A stretch of 64,000 nucleotides of DNA from Edaphochlamys debaryana. Lineage: Eukaryota > Chlorophyta > Chlorophyceae > Chlamydomonadales. A program made the translations under genes and the position numbers. Location: positions 434,001 through 498,000 of the forward strand of contig JAEHOE010000033.1 in the NCBI GenBank assembly GCA_016858145.1. The letters run 5' to 3'. The notes under the pieces were generated by a model. That model made no database searches and was not told where the DNA came from. It was given only the letters and a program-made list of their open reading frames with translations. Below, piece by piece: positions 34,026 through 45,600 of this stretch. Position 1 is the first letter of the stretch, and every line of letters begins with the position of its first letter.

Positions 34026-37000
34026 TCAGACGATGGTGAAGCTATCGATGTAGCCTGCGGGCAAGGAGAGGAGCGCAATGGAGGTCAAAAGCAAGCCCTC
34101 TTTAACTCATACTCCGCCCTGACGCCCTGGTCCTCGCACACCCCCTCAACAACCTGTCCCCATCCCATCCACGGCGTCCCCTCCTCCCCACAGGAGCCTC
34201 CCTGAGCCTCCTCCCCCGCTCTGAGCCCCACCTGCGGCGCCGGGGGTGCAGGCATAGTACGTCTGCCCGTTGTTCAGAGTGACCGTGGTGGAGGCCGAGG
34301 TGTCAATGTTGTTGGCGCCCGAGCCATTCCCCACGATGCTGAGGCTGGCGGCGGCGCTGGTGGTTGCCCCTCCAACCACCATGAGTGCGCACACGTGGTA
34401 GGTCCCGATGACGGGCCTCTGGGGGTGGGAAGGGAGGAAACGGGATGCAGGAGAAGAGGTCGGCTGAGGGCGGGAGTGAGGAAGGCAGACGGGGCGGACG
34501 GGCCCGCCAGGGCCGTTCTGGGCCTGTCTGGGCCCGGGGCCAGCGCGAGCAGGTCATGTTACGGCAGTCGCTGCTGCATGTGCTTACGAGGAAGTTGACG
34601 GTCTCCGGGCCCGAGGTGCTGAAGGGGTTGGGGGTGGTGAGGGTGCCGTACGCCAGGCGGGGGCACTCGGGGTTGATGGGCATCTCGGTGTTGCACGTCA
34701 CGCCCGGGTACACCACGGATACAGAGCCGCCGCCCGGGGTCTGCAGGGGGGGGGGAGCATGGGGAGCGTTTGCGGGGCTCAGCAAAGAATGGGACCCAGA
34801 AAGTCTGACAGTCAAAAAGCTCCAAAGGATCATGAACGCTCCAGGCCGGGTGCCTCGTCCGCACGTGTAACGTGTCCTCGCGGTCACATGACGGCACCCA
34901 CGTGACACCCGCCCGCCACTCCACTCGCCGTACCTGTACGACCAGGTCCAGGTTCACGCGCGCGGTCCAGGAAAGAGTGACCGTGAGCGACAAGTCCGGG
35001 CGGGTGGGCGGCGCCGGCGGCGAAGGGCGGGCGCGGGGCGGGCTGCGCAAGTACGGCGGCGGCTTGGGCGAGCGCGCTGGTGAAGCCACCGGGAAGTCGG
35101 GCCAGTTGGGAGGCGGGGAGGCCGCCTGCGTGGGCGGCGGTGAGTTCTTGGGAGCAAAAGGGTAGGCTGGCCAGGCAGGGGAGCGAACCGGCGGAGGACT
35201 CTTCTTGGGGGCAAAGGGGTAGGCGGGGCCCGCGGGGCTGCGGGGCGGCGGCGGCTGCACGTCGGGCAAAACGGGGGGGTTGCGGGGCGGCGAGCGGGGC
35301 CGGCGGGGCGAGGACGGGACCCGGGGGGACTCGGCCGGCACGCTGGGGGAGCCCGGCGGGCTCCGGGGCGGGTTGCGCGGCGGCGAGCGGGGCCGGCGGG
35401 GCGGCGAGGGAAGCCGGGGGGACTCGGCTGGCCCTCCGGGAGAGCTGGGGGGCGGGGAGCTGAGCGGGCTGGGGGAGGACGGGGACGGAGTGCTCGGGGA
35501 GTCGGAGGGCTGGCTGGGAGGGGTGGTAGGGGTGTCCTGCTGGGGCGGCGGGTTGCGGGGCGGGGAGCGGGGCCGGCGAGGCGGGGACGGGGGCTTGGGG
35601 GCGTCAAAGGGTTGGCTGGGGAGGCTTGGGGGCTTGGGCGGGGCCCGGGGCGGGGAGCGCGGCCGGCGAGGGGGCGACGGGCTCCGCAGGGGCGGGGGAG
35701 AGTCGAGGGGCTCGATAGGCGAGCCCGGGTTGCCGGGAGAGGAGGGAGGGGGTGAGTCGACGACGGGGCTGCTGGGAGATGAGGGAGGGGGGGACGCAAC
35801 CACCACGGGAGGCGAGGGGCTGGGGGGAGAGACGGGGGATAGCGGAGGGGGAGACGCCACGACCGGAACCGAGGGGCTCGGAGAGACGGGGGACAGCGGA
35901 GGCGGAGACTCCACAACCGGAACCGAGGGGCTCGGAGAGACGGGGGACAGCGGAGGGGGAGACTCCACGACCGGAACCGAGGGACTCGGAGAGACGGGGG
36001 TCAGCGGAGGCGGAGACTCCACAACCGGCACCGAGGGGCTCGGAGAGACGGGGGAAATGGGCGGCGGAGACTCCACGACCGGCACCGAGGGGCTCGGAGA
36101 GACGGGGGACAGCGGAGGCGGAGACTCCACAACCGGCACCGAGGGGCTCGGAGAGACGGGGGAAATGGGCGGCGGAGACTCCACGACCGGAACCGAGGGG
36201 CTCGGAGAGACGGGGGACAGCGGAGGTGGAGACTCCACAACCGGCACCGTGGGGCTCGGAGAGGCGGGGGACAGCGGAGGCGGAGACTCCACAACCGGTA
36301 CCGTGGGGCTCGGAGAGGCGGGGGAAACGGGCGGCGGAGACTCCACGACCGGAACCGGTGGGCTGGCAGGGGGGACGGGGGACAGTGGGGGCGGCGGCGA
36401 GGAGACGGGCGAGGCCGGGGGCTGTGCCGGGGGCGGCGCCACCGCGGAGGGCAGCAGGAAGGACATGAGGTAGCCTGCGGAGGGGCGAGCGACATGGGAA
36501 TTGGAGCTGTCAGGGCGGAGCGTGTGGAACGTGAGGAAGACAGATAAGGGGCCAGCAATCGCTGAAGCTGATGGCGGAGTTCGCCTCAGGTTAGCTTTGG
36601 GTCTGAGGTCGGCCTTTGGTTTTTCTGGGGAGTAGTGCCGTGGCGTTGCGAGGGGGGCCGGGGCGCAGCGGCCGCGGCTCGAGTGCTCCGAGGCGCACAG
36701 CCCCCCATCGCCCGGCCCGATCCTCAGCTGTACACACTGCTGTACACACTGCTGTACACACTGCTGTACACGCGTGTGATCTCCCAAGCGCCGGTGACTC
36801 ATACCGTAATCAGTTTTCTGGAACCTGGATCCTGGACACATCCGGCACCGCACCGGTGGGTGTTCTGGGTCCAAGAGCCTTGGCCTGGACCTGAGCTGTG
36901 GCTGGGCTCCTCCCCGGGCGCTGCGCCACCGGGGTCCGCCCACGGAGCGCCTTAGCTGCCTTCCCCTCGCCCTTGCGCGAGTTAGGCCCCCAGGCCATCG

Positions 37001-40000
37001 TCCGGCCCGGGGGCTCTCGCGCCTCGCCCCCCTCCTCCACTACCTCGTGCGGGTTGCGCCTCACGCCGACCTCCACCTCGCCCACCCGCACTCTCAGGCC
37101 TGACCGGAGCTCCCCGCCTGAGCTCAGTTCCGAGCTCTGCTGGAGTTTCCGTGGAGCCTTCTCTGCCCAGCCCGCTATCCCCCCCTGGACCCCCCACCAG
37201 CCGGCCCCCCTCCCGCCCCGCTGAACCCACTCCGCCGGCATCCACATCCTCGTCCGGAACCCCCCCTCCTCCCACCCGCCGCGCTCGCTCACCCGGCATG
37301 CGGTCCGTGCAGGACCAATAGACGTTGGGCTTCTGGGGGGTGTACCAGCCCAGAGTGGAGCTCTGGTCCTGGTTGAGGCTGAAGGCCTGCGTGCGCGGTT
37401 TGGGAGTTCGAGAGCTTAGTTACACAGGCGCGAGGCTCGCGACGTCGCGAGTTGTACGAGGCGCATTGAGCGAGCAAGCGGCTTGGGACCACATACCGCA
37501 AGGGAAGTTCCGCCTAGGAGAATCCTGGGCTCCGTTTCCGATGCCCCTGTGCCACCTGTGCCCTCCCCCCTCCCGCCGCTTGGCACCCTGCCGCCCGGCC
37601 AGGCCGGTGTTGCCCTGTACCCCGCCCTACCCCTCCTGGCTCCCAGCCCCAGGCGCCAGTGCGACGCACGCACGAGTCCCCACGCGTCCCCGCGCCCCCC
37701 GCTCCCGCCCGTCTCCTGTGGCTGGGCCCACCTTGGCCGAGAGTACGACACCTCCTGGGAGATTGCTCCCATCACCTCCCTCTGACCCACCCCTTCCCTC
37801 GAATCACGCACGTATCCAGGCACGCACGGCCCGCACTCCTGCGGACCTAGGCCGCCCCCTGCCCCCCTTCCGTACCTTGGACGAGACCTCGCTGGTGAGC
37901 CCCACGGTGGCGGGGGGCGTGGACGTGGCGTTCTCCAGAACGGCGCACACGTGGTACATGCCGACCAGGGGCGTCTGGGGGGTTGGGGGTAGAGGGGAGG
38001 CCGCAGCTGAGCGTGAGCGCGGTACCTCGCCAGTGCATGAATGAGCTGAGAGCGGGGGGCACCGCACGTATGGGTGAGGCGCAAGCCCAGTGGAGGAACA
38101 ACGCTTGCCACCGGGGCCTCGACGAGACCTTGCGAGGCCCGGCCTGACCCCTACGGCTTTCGGCGGGCTCTGGACACCAGCTGCGGCACTGTCGCGATCC
38201 GCCAAGATCCGCCAAGATCAGTCAAGATGACCACTCTGTTGCTATGTGTGCTGAGCATGCTGGGCGGCACCACATGCACGTCACGGCCAGGGATACCTGG
38301 AGTTGCGCCCTTGAGGTGCCGACCAGCTTCAGCCCCACCCCTCTCACAGGGTGTGCTGCTGCGTGGCTGCAGGGGTGTGCGCCCCGGGCAGCCGCCGCCG
38401 GGCTAGGTCGCAAGACAGCAGCCCTAGAGCCCCGTGCCCGCATGCTCGGCCCCATGGCCCCATTCGTGTGTGCTGGGCTGGGCTGCTAGACGACTCGAGT
38501 CCTGACCGCAGACCCGGTGCCCATCCCTGTGCCATTCCCACCACACCCAAAACCAGTTGGGATGCGGCCTCTCTGGCCCAAGCTGCCGCCTGGATCCTCT
38601 GGTAGCAGCCTGAGCCCCCACCCCGATCCAGATCCAGATCCAGGTCCAGGTCCTCATCCAGGCTGCTCCCGACCATGACCCCTCCCCTTTTACCCGCCCC
38701 ACGTGCTCCACTATTGCACGCACCCACACCCCTCGTGCCCCGGTGCTCCCACGTGCAGGTGCCGGCCACCAACACTATCACGGCCGTACCTGTAGCCGCA
38801 GCCTCCCGCACACTCCCCTACCTGGCACGGGCTCTCCGCATCACCCTAGCTATAATCCCATGCATTGAATCCTCCGAACCCTCACAGTGCTAACCCCTCA
38901 CCTCGAATTGAACGGTCTCCGGGCCGCTGGTGGAGTTGGTGTCTGGCGTGGTCAGCTCTCCGTATCCGGACCAGTCGCAACCCGTCTGCGGGTACGTCTG
39001 CGCGCAGCCCGTGCCGGGGTTCTTGATGCTGACCATACCCCCGTTGGGCGTCTGGACCACAATGTCTGTGGCAGGAGCGCACGGGGAGGAGAAAGGGAAA
39101 GAGCGGGAGGTAAGGTTACGGTACGATCGCTGCGCGCAAGTCTCCATCCCACGTCGTTTGATGCCCAGACTGGCCGCTCCTTCCAACACGCCCAGGTGAG
39201 CGCACAACAGCTGGCTCCCCGCCTGTGCCCCTCAGCTTTCAGCCTCTCTTCTCGTCAAATGTCCATTAGGTGTGGCTGAAGGAAGGCCGAGGGTTCGGAG
39301 CCAAACGCTCCAACAAAAACGCTCCGGCCGTGGGCCTCGCTCCAGCCGCCCCCCTCCCACCCACACACGTGCACCCCAACATGTCACTACGCCTGTGGGC
39401 CTCCCACCAGCAGCCCCGCCAGGCAAGCAAGCACTGACCGGAGCAGAACTATCCAGATCCCGGAACTAACGAAATGTAGCCAACAACAGAACCCCCCCCT
39501 CCGGAGACTCACCGACGTTCACGTTAGGGTCCTGCCAGTTGAGTGTGACGGTGAGGTCGCCCACCCGCATATTCAGAGGCAGCGGCTGGGGGGGCGGCGG
39601 GGTGTTGGGCGCGGGAGGCATCGGCGGCGGGGAGGGCGAGGGCGGCAGGGGCGAGGGCGGCGGGCTGGGCGGCATGTCGGGGGGCGGCGGCGAGGGCGCG
39701 ACGGGGACCGGGGCCAGGGGGAGCCCGGGTGGGTAGCTGCGCGAGGGTCAAGGGGGAGAGGGAGAGTGCATGGTGAGAGAGAGAGCGCCATGCAAATGCA
39801 GCAGGTCCGGAGGTTCAGGTGCAATTGAAGGAGGTCGCAGAGTGGCGGCGGCGCGGGGTGTGGACGAGCAGCGATGGTGCAGGAACCCAAAAGTTCGTCG
39901 CCGCACTGGTACCGTACTCACATGGGAACGTACGCAGGAGGCGGCATGTATCCGTACCCAGGCGGGTACGCTCCGTACGGAGGTGGTGGAAGCTCGCCGT

Positions 40001-40686
40001 AGGTGGGGGGTGGCGCCCCAGGCATGCCAGCATCGCTGGGAGGCGGCAGCGGGGCTAGGGGCGGGGCGGGGGGCAGCGCGGTGGGATGCCCCGGGTAGGA
40101 CGGGTCGGGCGGCGAGCCAACCGGGTGTTCTTGTCCGGGTGCTGCGAGGGGGAGGGTAAGGGGAGGAGGAAGGCGGGGGAGGGGCGGAAGGGGGAGGCGG
40201 ATACGTCAGAGTACGCTCCACGGGGTGGGCTTGCGGGGACGCGGCCCGGAAGCTTGCCAGTTGTCCATCAGCAACCGCGCCAATGCTGGCGGTGCGACGG
40301 CGCCCTCCACCTGTGGCGGGCTTGCTCGCAAAGGTTGGCTGGTCTCAAATCGTTTGTACCCGGCGCAGGCAGGCTGCGACAGCGCCCGACGCGTTCGCCG
40401 ACTCCGCGAGAGATTGCGGGCGGGCAAGCGCTTGCACGCCAGCGCGCGCCGTGCGGCTTCCGGCAAAAGCCTCACATCACTATCGTCTCATCGCGCAAGG
40501 TGCTTCCGGGCGCCTCACGGTCACGCGTCGAGCCCCGCGCGCCACCCCGAAGTGACCGTCGCCGACTGTCGCCAGGAATCATCGGTGCACACCAGTGCAC
40601 TCAAACCCCAATTCCTCCGCACCTTGCGCGCTAGCGACAGCCAGAAGGACTAGGCCTTGACATAGCAGCAGGGCCGTGGCAGCCAT
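34026..40686 (-). CDS. Ser-Pro-rich extracellular matrix glycoprotein with two related beta-type domains
   Basis: Model of 924 aa. Exons: 40623-40686, 39922-40141, 39513-39736, 38902-39065, 37876-37974, 37293-37386, 34934-36474, 34588-34740, 34232-34418, 34026-34054. It begins with signal peptide MAATALLLCQGLVLLAVASA, then a Pro/Gly/Tyr-rich part (PPYGAYPPGYGYMPPP) and a PPSPPPSP hinge. Domain 1 (about 158-300) and domain 2 (about 778-924) share the pattern LTVTL-W, D-VVQTP-GG, TSGPETV-F and G-YHVCA, a spaced Cys pair and a final Cys. They resemble the bacterial YfaP/DUF2135 beta-sandwich; this is inference. Between them lie about 450 residues of SPPP and an 18-residue repeat, expected to be hydroxylated and glycosylated in the wall. 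It is pherophorin-like in layout, but the usual pherophorin domain was not recognised. Confidence 0.87.
35820..36390. repeat. 54-bp coding minisatellite in the matrix-protein gene
   Basis: Roughly ten tandem copies of a 54-bp unit encode SPVSPSPSVPVVESPPPL-like blocks in the large exon 34934-36474. The copies differ by single bases and by alternating L/I and V/A positions, as in unequal crossing-over arrays. The opposite strand is open too (Gly/Glu-rich), which is a shadow of the repeat. Confidence 0.9.
36728..36775. repeat. 12-bp tandem repeat in an intron
   Basis: About three and a half copies of CTGTACACACTG lie in the matrix-protein intron between exons 37293-37386 and 34934-36474. Confidence 0.85.
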
Positions 40687-42638
40687 GCGTCGTGTGGAGT
40701 TTTGGCCCTTACTCCGCTGTAACCTAGCCCTTGTGCTATAAGGGCCCATGGCGTACTCCACGCTGCTATGTGTATGCTTAGATCGAGCTGCTGGACGCAA
40801 ATTCAAGAGAGGCGCCCAAAACACGTTTGCACCAATGCCGCCCGCCGATTGTTGTGAGCGCGAAGGAGCTGTCGTATGTGTTTTTGCCCTCGGATCATTC
40901 GAGTTGATACAGAGAACTATCGTTTATACATTGCAGGTGGCGGGGACGGAGAACACGAGGGTTTAGGCTAAAGGAGTCAAACAGTCGGGCAGACGTCTGG
41001 ATTGCGTGGACCTCTTTCCAGCGCATCAAGCTAACAAGCTTTACAAGCTTGACTAATAGAAGCAACGGGTTGGGGACCGCGTGTGGCTTGAGACGTCCAA
41101 ATGGTGCGCATTGCGGCTGGCGACGCGAGCGCGTTCCAGTACTCCGGAACCGCACCTGCGGTCTGTTTGAATGGAGCAAAGCGGCGACAGCGCATCCAGA
41201 CAGGTGTTTCGCTAAGTTACGCCCTCTCGACACCGTTCGTTCAGCGAACAGGCGAACAGCGGAGTTCCCCCACCGCCGCGCGCACGCGTCGACCCCGCGT
41301 GCGGACAAAGCAACCTGTGAGCTCGGACGATACGATTCAAGGAAGAGGCGTCCTTCGACTTCATCTGTTGTGGGGGGCCCAGCGGTGCGCCGCACGTGGT
41401 TGCCGTCTGCACGGGGGGGTGGGGGGAGGCCAACAGCGCTTCCAGACAGGGGCCCGCGCCCGTGCGGTGGTCTGTAGGGTGCCCTGCGGCTCGCCCCTGC
41501 CCTCGGCCCCCGGGGACCGTTGACACGAGCTAGTCCCCGCCGCGTCCTGCCACTCAACGCCGTCAACGGCAGTGCCGAACGTGGGTTCACACGGGATCCG
41601 GCTGGGGGTAAAGAAGGATCCAGAGCAGACCTAATCGACTTAATCTGCTGACCAGCAGTCCTGAAATGGGCTGCCAGAGGGAACGCAGGAGAGCCGCCGT
41701 TAAAGCTCTCTGTGGTCAGGGGGCTCACCCCTCAGCCAACTTGCGCCAGGCCCGACCAGTCCCTCCCAGGCCCGCTCAGCCACTCTTTTGCCAACTGCCT
41801 CCATTGCCTCGCAACCCCCACCCCCCAAGCCGCCCGCCAGGCGCCAGCGTAAATCGTCACCTACACGGCACCAAACGGTCGCCGCACAAAGGCTTCACTT
41901 TGTATGTGACAGCTACATTCTATCCCCTAGCCCCACCGAAGCCAACATCACGCCCAGACCCCCCTACGTCCGCCACGAGAGGCTCCCCCCCTTCGAGAGG
42001 CTCCCTTGCCCCCTACTCTACGCCTAACAACAGCGCCCGATTCGCTCCACGCCAGGTCACCGGTTGCGTGCGTCCACACCTCGCTCGCTACCTGATCCCT
42101 CCCCCTTTGACGGCCCCTCGCATCATGGCCGGGCCCCAACGCAGGCCCCCGTAGCGTAACGTTGGCGGAGGGAGCCCCGAGCTTCACGGGTTCACTCCTG
42201 CCCCCAGCCCCTGCAGCCTGCACCTGCCCCTGCACCAGCCCCTGAAGCCTGCCCCTGCACCTGCCCCTGCAGCCTGTGCCTGCGCCTGCACGATGGACGT
42301 GGCGAGCCGGCCCGCGTCCGCGCAACAGAAGAAGCCGTATGGAGGGGTACAGTGGGTGCCACAGCTCTCCCAACCGACGCTACCCCTCTCACTCCTGCCC
42401 TTGTCACCTGCCTCTGCAGCTAGGCCCGCTCCCGCTGGCCCTCACCCCACGCCCTCACCCCGGCCCCTGCGCCTGTCCCCGCTCCCGCCCACATCGCGGT
42501 GGCCTGAAGGCCCCACGCGCCGCCGGCACCGCGCGCCGCTGCGGCCGCGGAACCGAGCGCCTGCTGTCAGCCCCGCCGCTGGCCCTACCTGTGCACCTGA
42601 GGCCAAGTCTTCCCGGCCCCCGGGTCCGGCCCCTGGCC
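40687..42638. other. Interval between the matrix-protein start and the ABC transporter stop
   Basis: It should contain the promoter of the matrix-protein gene and the 3' UTR of the transporter. A TTACA at 41041 is a TGTAA on the minus strand, but 1.6 kb past the transporter stop. Short CCCCTGCAGCCTGCAC-type repeats occur near 42200-42300. The long minus-strand open frame at 40895-41728 is unrecognised. Confidence 0.45.
40736..40741 (-). promoter_or_regulatory. TATA-like box of the matrix-protein gene
   Basis: On the minus strand the bases read TTATAG, about 50 nt before the start codon at 40686. This would give a very short 5' UTR, so it is only a candidate. Confidence 0.35.
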
Positions 42639-45600
42639 CTACCCCTGGCCCTGCCCCTGTCCTGGTGCCGGCCCCTGCCCCTGCTGACCCTGCAGCGCTC
42701 CGCCGGGGATCTCGCCGTAGGCCTCCCCCGCCCCCGAACCGAGGGAGGCGCTGGAGGCGGAGGGGCGGAGGTCGGAGGAGCTGGCGAGGATGTTGGCCTG
42801 CGGCGGAGGCGGGGAAGAGGGGGGAGAGAGGGGTGTGGGTACGTGGGGGATTGTCGGAAGTACGGTAGTGCAATCGATGGGGTGCAGCTGCGTGACGACG
42901 AGCAAGGAGGAGGAGGTGGATGCGACGCGGAGGCGGGGGCGGGTCAGTCGAGGGAAACTGGTAAGGTGACTGAGCACAGCGGCCTAAGAGTCTAAGAGCA
43001 GAGCACGGTGTCATGTGATGGCACCTAAGCCGCGCGTCTGACGCAAGACGGAAGCGGGTCAGGGGGGCACGGACTACATGTCGCGACACGGCCGGCGGCG
43101 CGGCGGCAGTTGGCGAGGGCACGGTGCACGTCACGCGGTTGCGCGGGCGGCCGCGGCCACTCACCAACTGCCGCCGCGCCGCCGCCAGGAGCGCCGCCTT
43201 GCTGGGGCTTGGGCCCGGACTGGGCCTAGCGCCTGGGCCTGGGCTGGGCCCGGAAGCCGAAGGGTTGCCTTCCGCTGTTGTGCCGCTGGGTGTGCCGGAG
43301 GTGGAGCCGGGACGGACTGACGGGGTGGGGTCCGAGGGTGCGGGGCTGAGGGAGCAGGCGCCGGGGCCTGGGTTGGGCCCGGGCTGGTCCCCGGCGGTTG
43401 GCCAGCCTGGCGCGCTGTAGGCGCGGCTGTACACCGGGGCCTGGCTGGGCCCGGGCGGGCCTGCGGAAGGCTGGCCCGAGGTGGATGAGGGGGTGGCTTC
43501 GCCGTCTCCTGGTGCGCCCCAGAGGCTGCCCGCGAGACTCGCCTAGACGGCAACAGCAGCGGCAGTGGGATCGGGATCGGGATTGGGGATTGGGATTGGG
43601 ATTCGGGGTGCAGGTAAGAGTCAGGGCAGACGGGCGAGGGCGGGGGCGGGGAAGGTTGGGTACAGGGCCGGAGAGCGGAGGAACAGAGGGAGCGGCGATA
43701 AGCGAGGGCCAGGGGAGTGTAGCCGGTAGGCGGCCGGTTGGGCATGCTGCGCGAGGGGGCCCATGGCCGGCAGGGCGGGCACGAGCGCACTTTCACACGA
43801 GCCCCCCTACTGCAGCCGCCAACCTCTACCCAGCAATTTCCCGGCACAGACACACCCTGACTGTCGTACACACCTGCGAGATCGGCCGCGTCAGCTGCCG
43901 CCGTACGAGCTGCGCGTACACGCCGCCCGCCGCCAGCAGCTCCATGTGGGTGCCGACCTGCGGCGTACGGCACACACCGTACGTCAACTGCGCGCACGGC
44001 GTACGGCACGACGCCCACGTACGGCCACCCCCTCCTCTCATCACCGCCACGCCGGGCAGCGCTCCTTCCAGCCCCCTGCGCTGCCTGCACAGGGATCCGT
44101 CCCAGCATCCCCTCCCCCCCCCCACCACCCAGGAGCTCACCACCTCCGTCCCAAGGCATTCCAGCCGCTAGGCCCTGCCCCCGCCCCTCCCCGCCCCGCC
44201 CCGTGCCCCCGCCCTGTGCCCCCGAGCCGTGCCCCCGCCCTGTGCCCCCGAGCCGTGCCCCCCGGCCCGTGCCCCCGAGGGCCCAAGCCCGCCCCCGGCC
44301 CCACCTCCTGCACTCGGCCCTTCCCGATGACGTAGATTCGGTCCGCGTTCTGTGGTTAGGGGCATGGATGGGGGGGAAGGGGAGCGGGCGGGACGGTAGT
44401 TACGAAGGGTGGGTGGGTACGCTCCCCCCACACCCCGCCCCTGCCCCCGGCCCAACCCCAGGCCCCCACCTGTATGGTGGACAGGCGGTGCCTCCTCCCC
44501 CCCCAACACCCCCCCCCCAAACCCCCCACCTGAATGGTGGACAGGCGGTGTGCGATGACGATGACGGTGCGCCCCGCCATCACCCGGTCCAGGGCCTCCT
44601 GCACCACCGCCTGGGGGGGGGCGAGGTAAGGGAGGGGGGGGAGAGGCAAGGGGCGGAGGGGGTTGAGGGCAGTTGGGGGGGGGTTGGAGAGAGGCCAGGC
44701 GGGTTGCTGCTGAGCGGGAGTGCGTCGCCTCGCCAGGGGCAAGGGAAATGGTGGGCATGTGGAGGCGAAGAGGGCCACAGGAGGGGACGGCTGAGTTAAG
44801 TGTGGCGGTGCTAGGTCGTCTGGGTGGAGTAACCCCGGGGCCCGTGCCATCGGATCCACCCCGGGCCGAAGGCCCCACTACAGGCCCCCCCAGGCCCCCA
44901 CCTCGCTGTCCGCGTCCAGCGCTGACGTGGCCTCGTCCAGCAGCAGTACACGTGGCCGCCGTACGAGCGCACGTGCGATCGCGATGCGCTGCTTCTGCCC
45001 GCCCGACAGCGCGACGCCCTTCTCGCCGCAGGACGTGTCGTACCCCTCGGGGAAGGCGGAGATGAAGTCGTGGGCGTTGGCCTGAGGGGGGGGGTAGAGG
45101 CAAGAGGGCGGGGAGGAGGCAAGAGGTGGGGAGGTGGTGAGGGGAGCCGCACGTGTCAGGGGCCAAGGCGCAGGACTTGCGGTCCGGCACGCCGGCAGCA
45201 GGGTCACGCTGGCCCTGCCCGCTTTCCCTCCCCCAACCGCCCAACCGCCAACCGCTCTCGCCTGCTTGGCCGCCTCGATGACCTCCTCCTCCGTGGGGGG
45301 GTGCGCGCAGCCGTCCTCGGCCTCCATGCCAAACACGATGTTGCGCCGGATGGAGCGGGCGTAGAGGATGGGCTCCTGGGGGGGGGGGCGGAGGGGGCGG
45401 AGGGGGGGGGGGAGGGGAGGCTTGTGAATGGCTGCTCGGCCGGTTCTAGGGCCCGAAGCCCGACCCGTGGCGGGTGTGCATGGGGGTGGCATGCTGTGAG
45501 GTGCCTAGACCGGTGCCGTTGCCCGCCCCTCCCCCCGTGCCTGCCATGCTCCCCTTGTCCCCTCCCCGGAGTCCCCGCCCCTCCGAATCTTGGTCAGATC

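Noticed and set aside
35280..36473. Long plus-strand open frame, Gly/Glu/Thr-rich
   Set aside because: It is the reverse-strand shadow of the Ser-Pro repeat exon of the matrix protein. The repeat period is a multiple of three, so both strands stay open.
40895..41728. 277-codon minus-strand open frame downstream of the ABC gene
   Set aside because: It has no recognisable domain, no splice-linked partners and a composition like the intergenic sequence. It is more likely 3' UTR or spacer.
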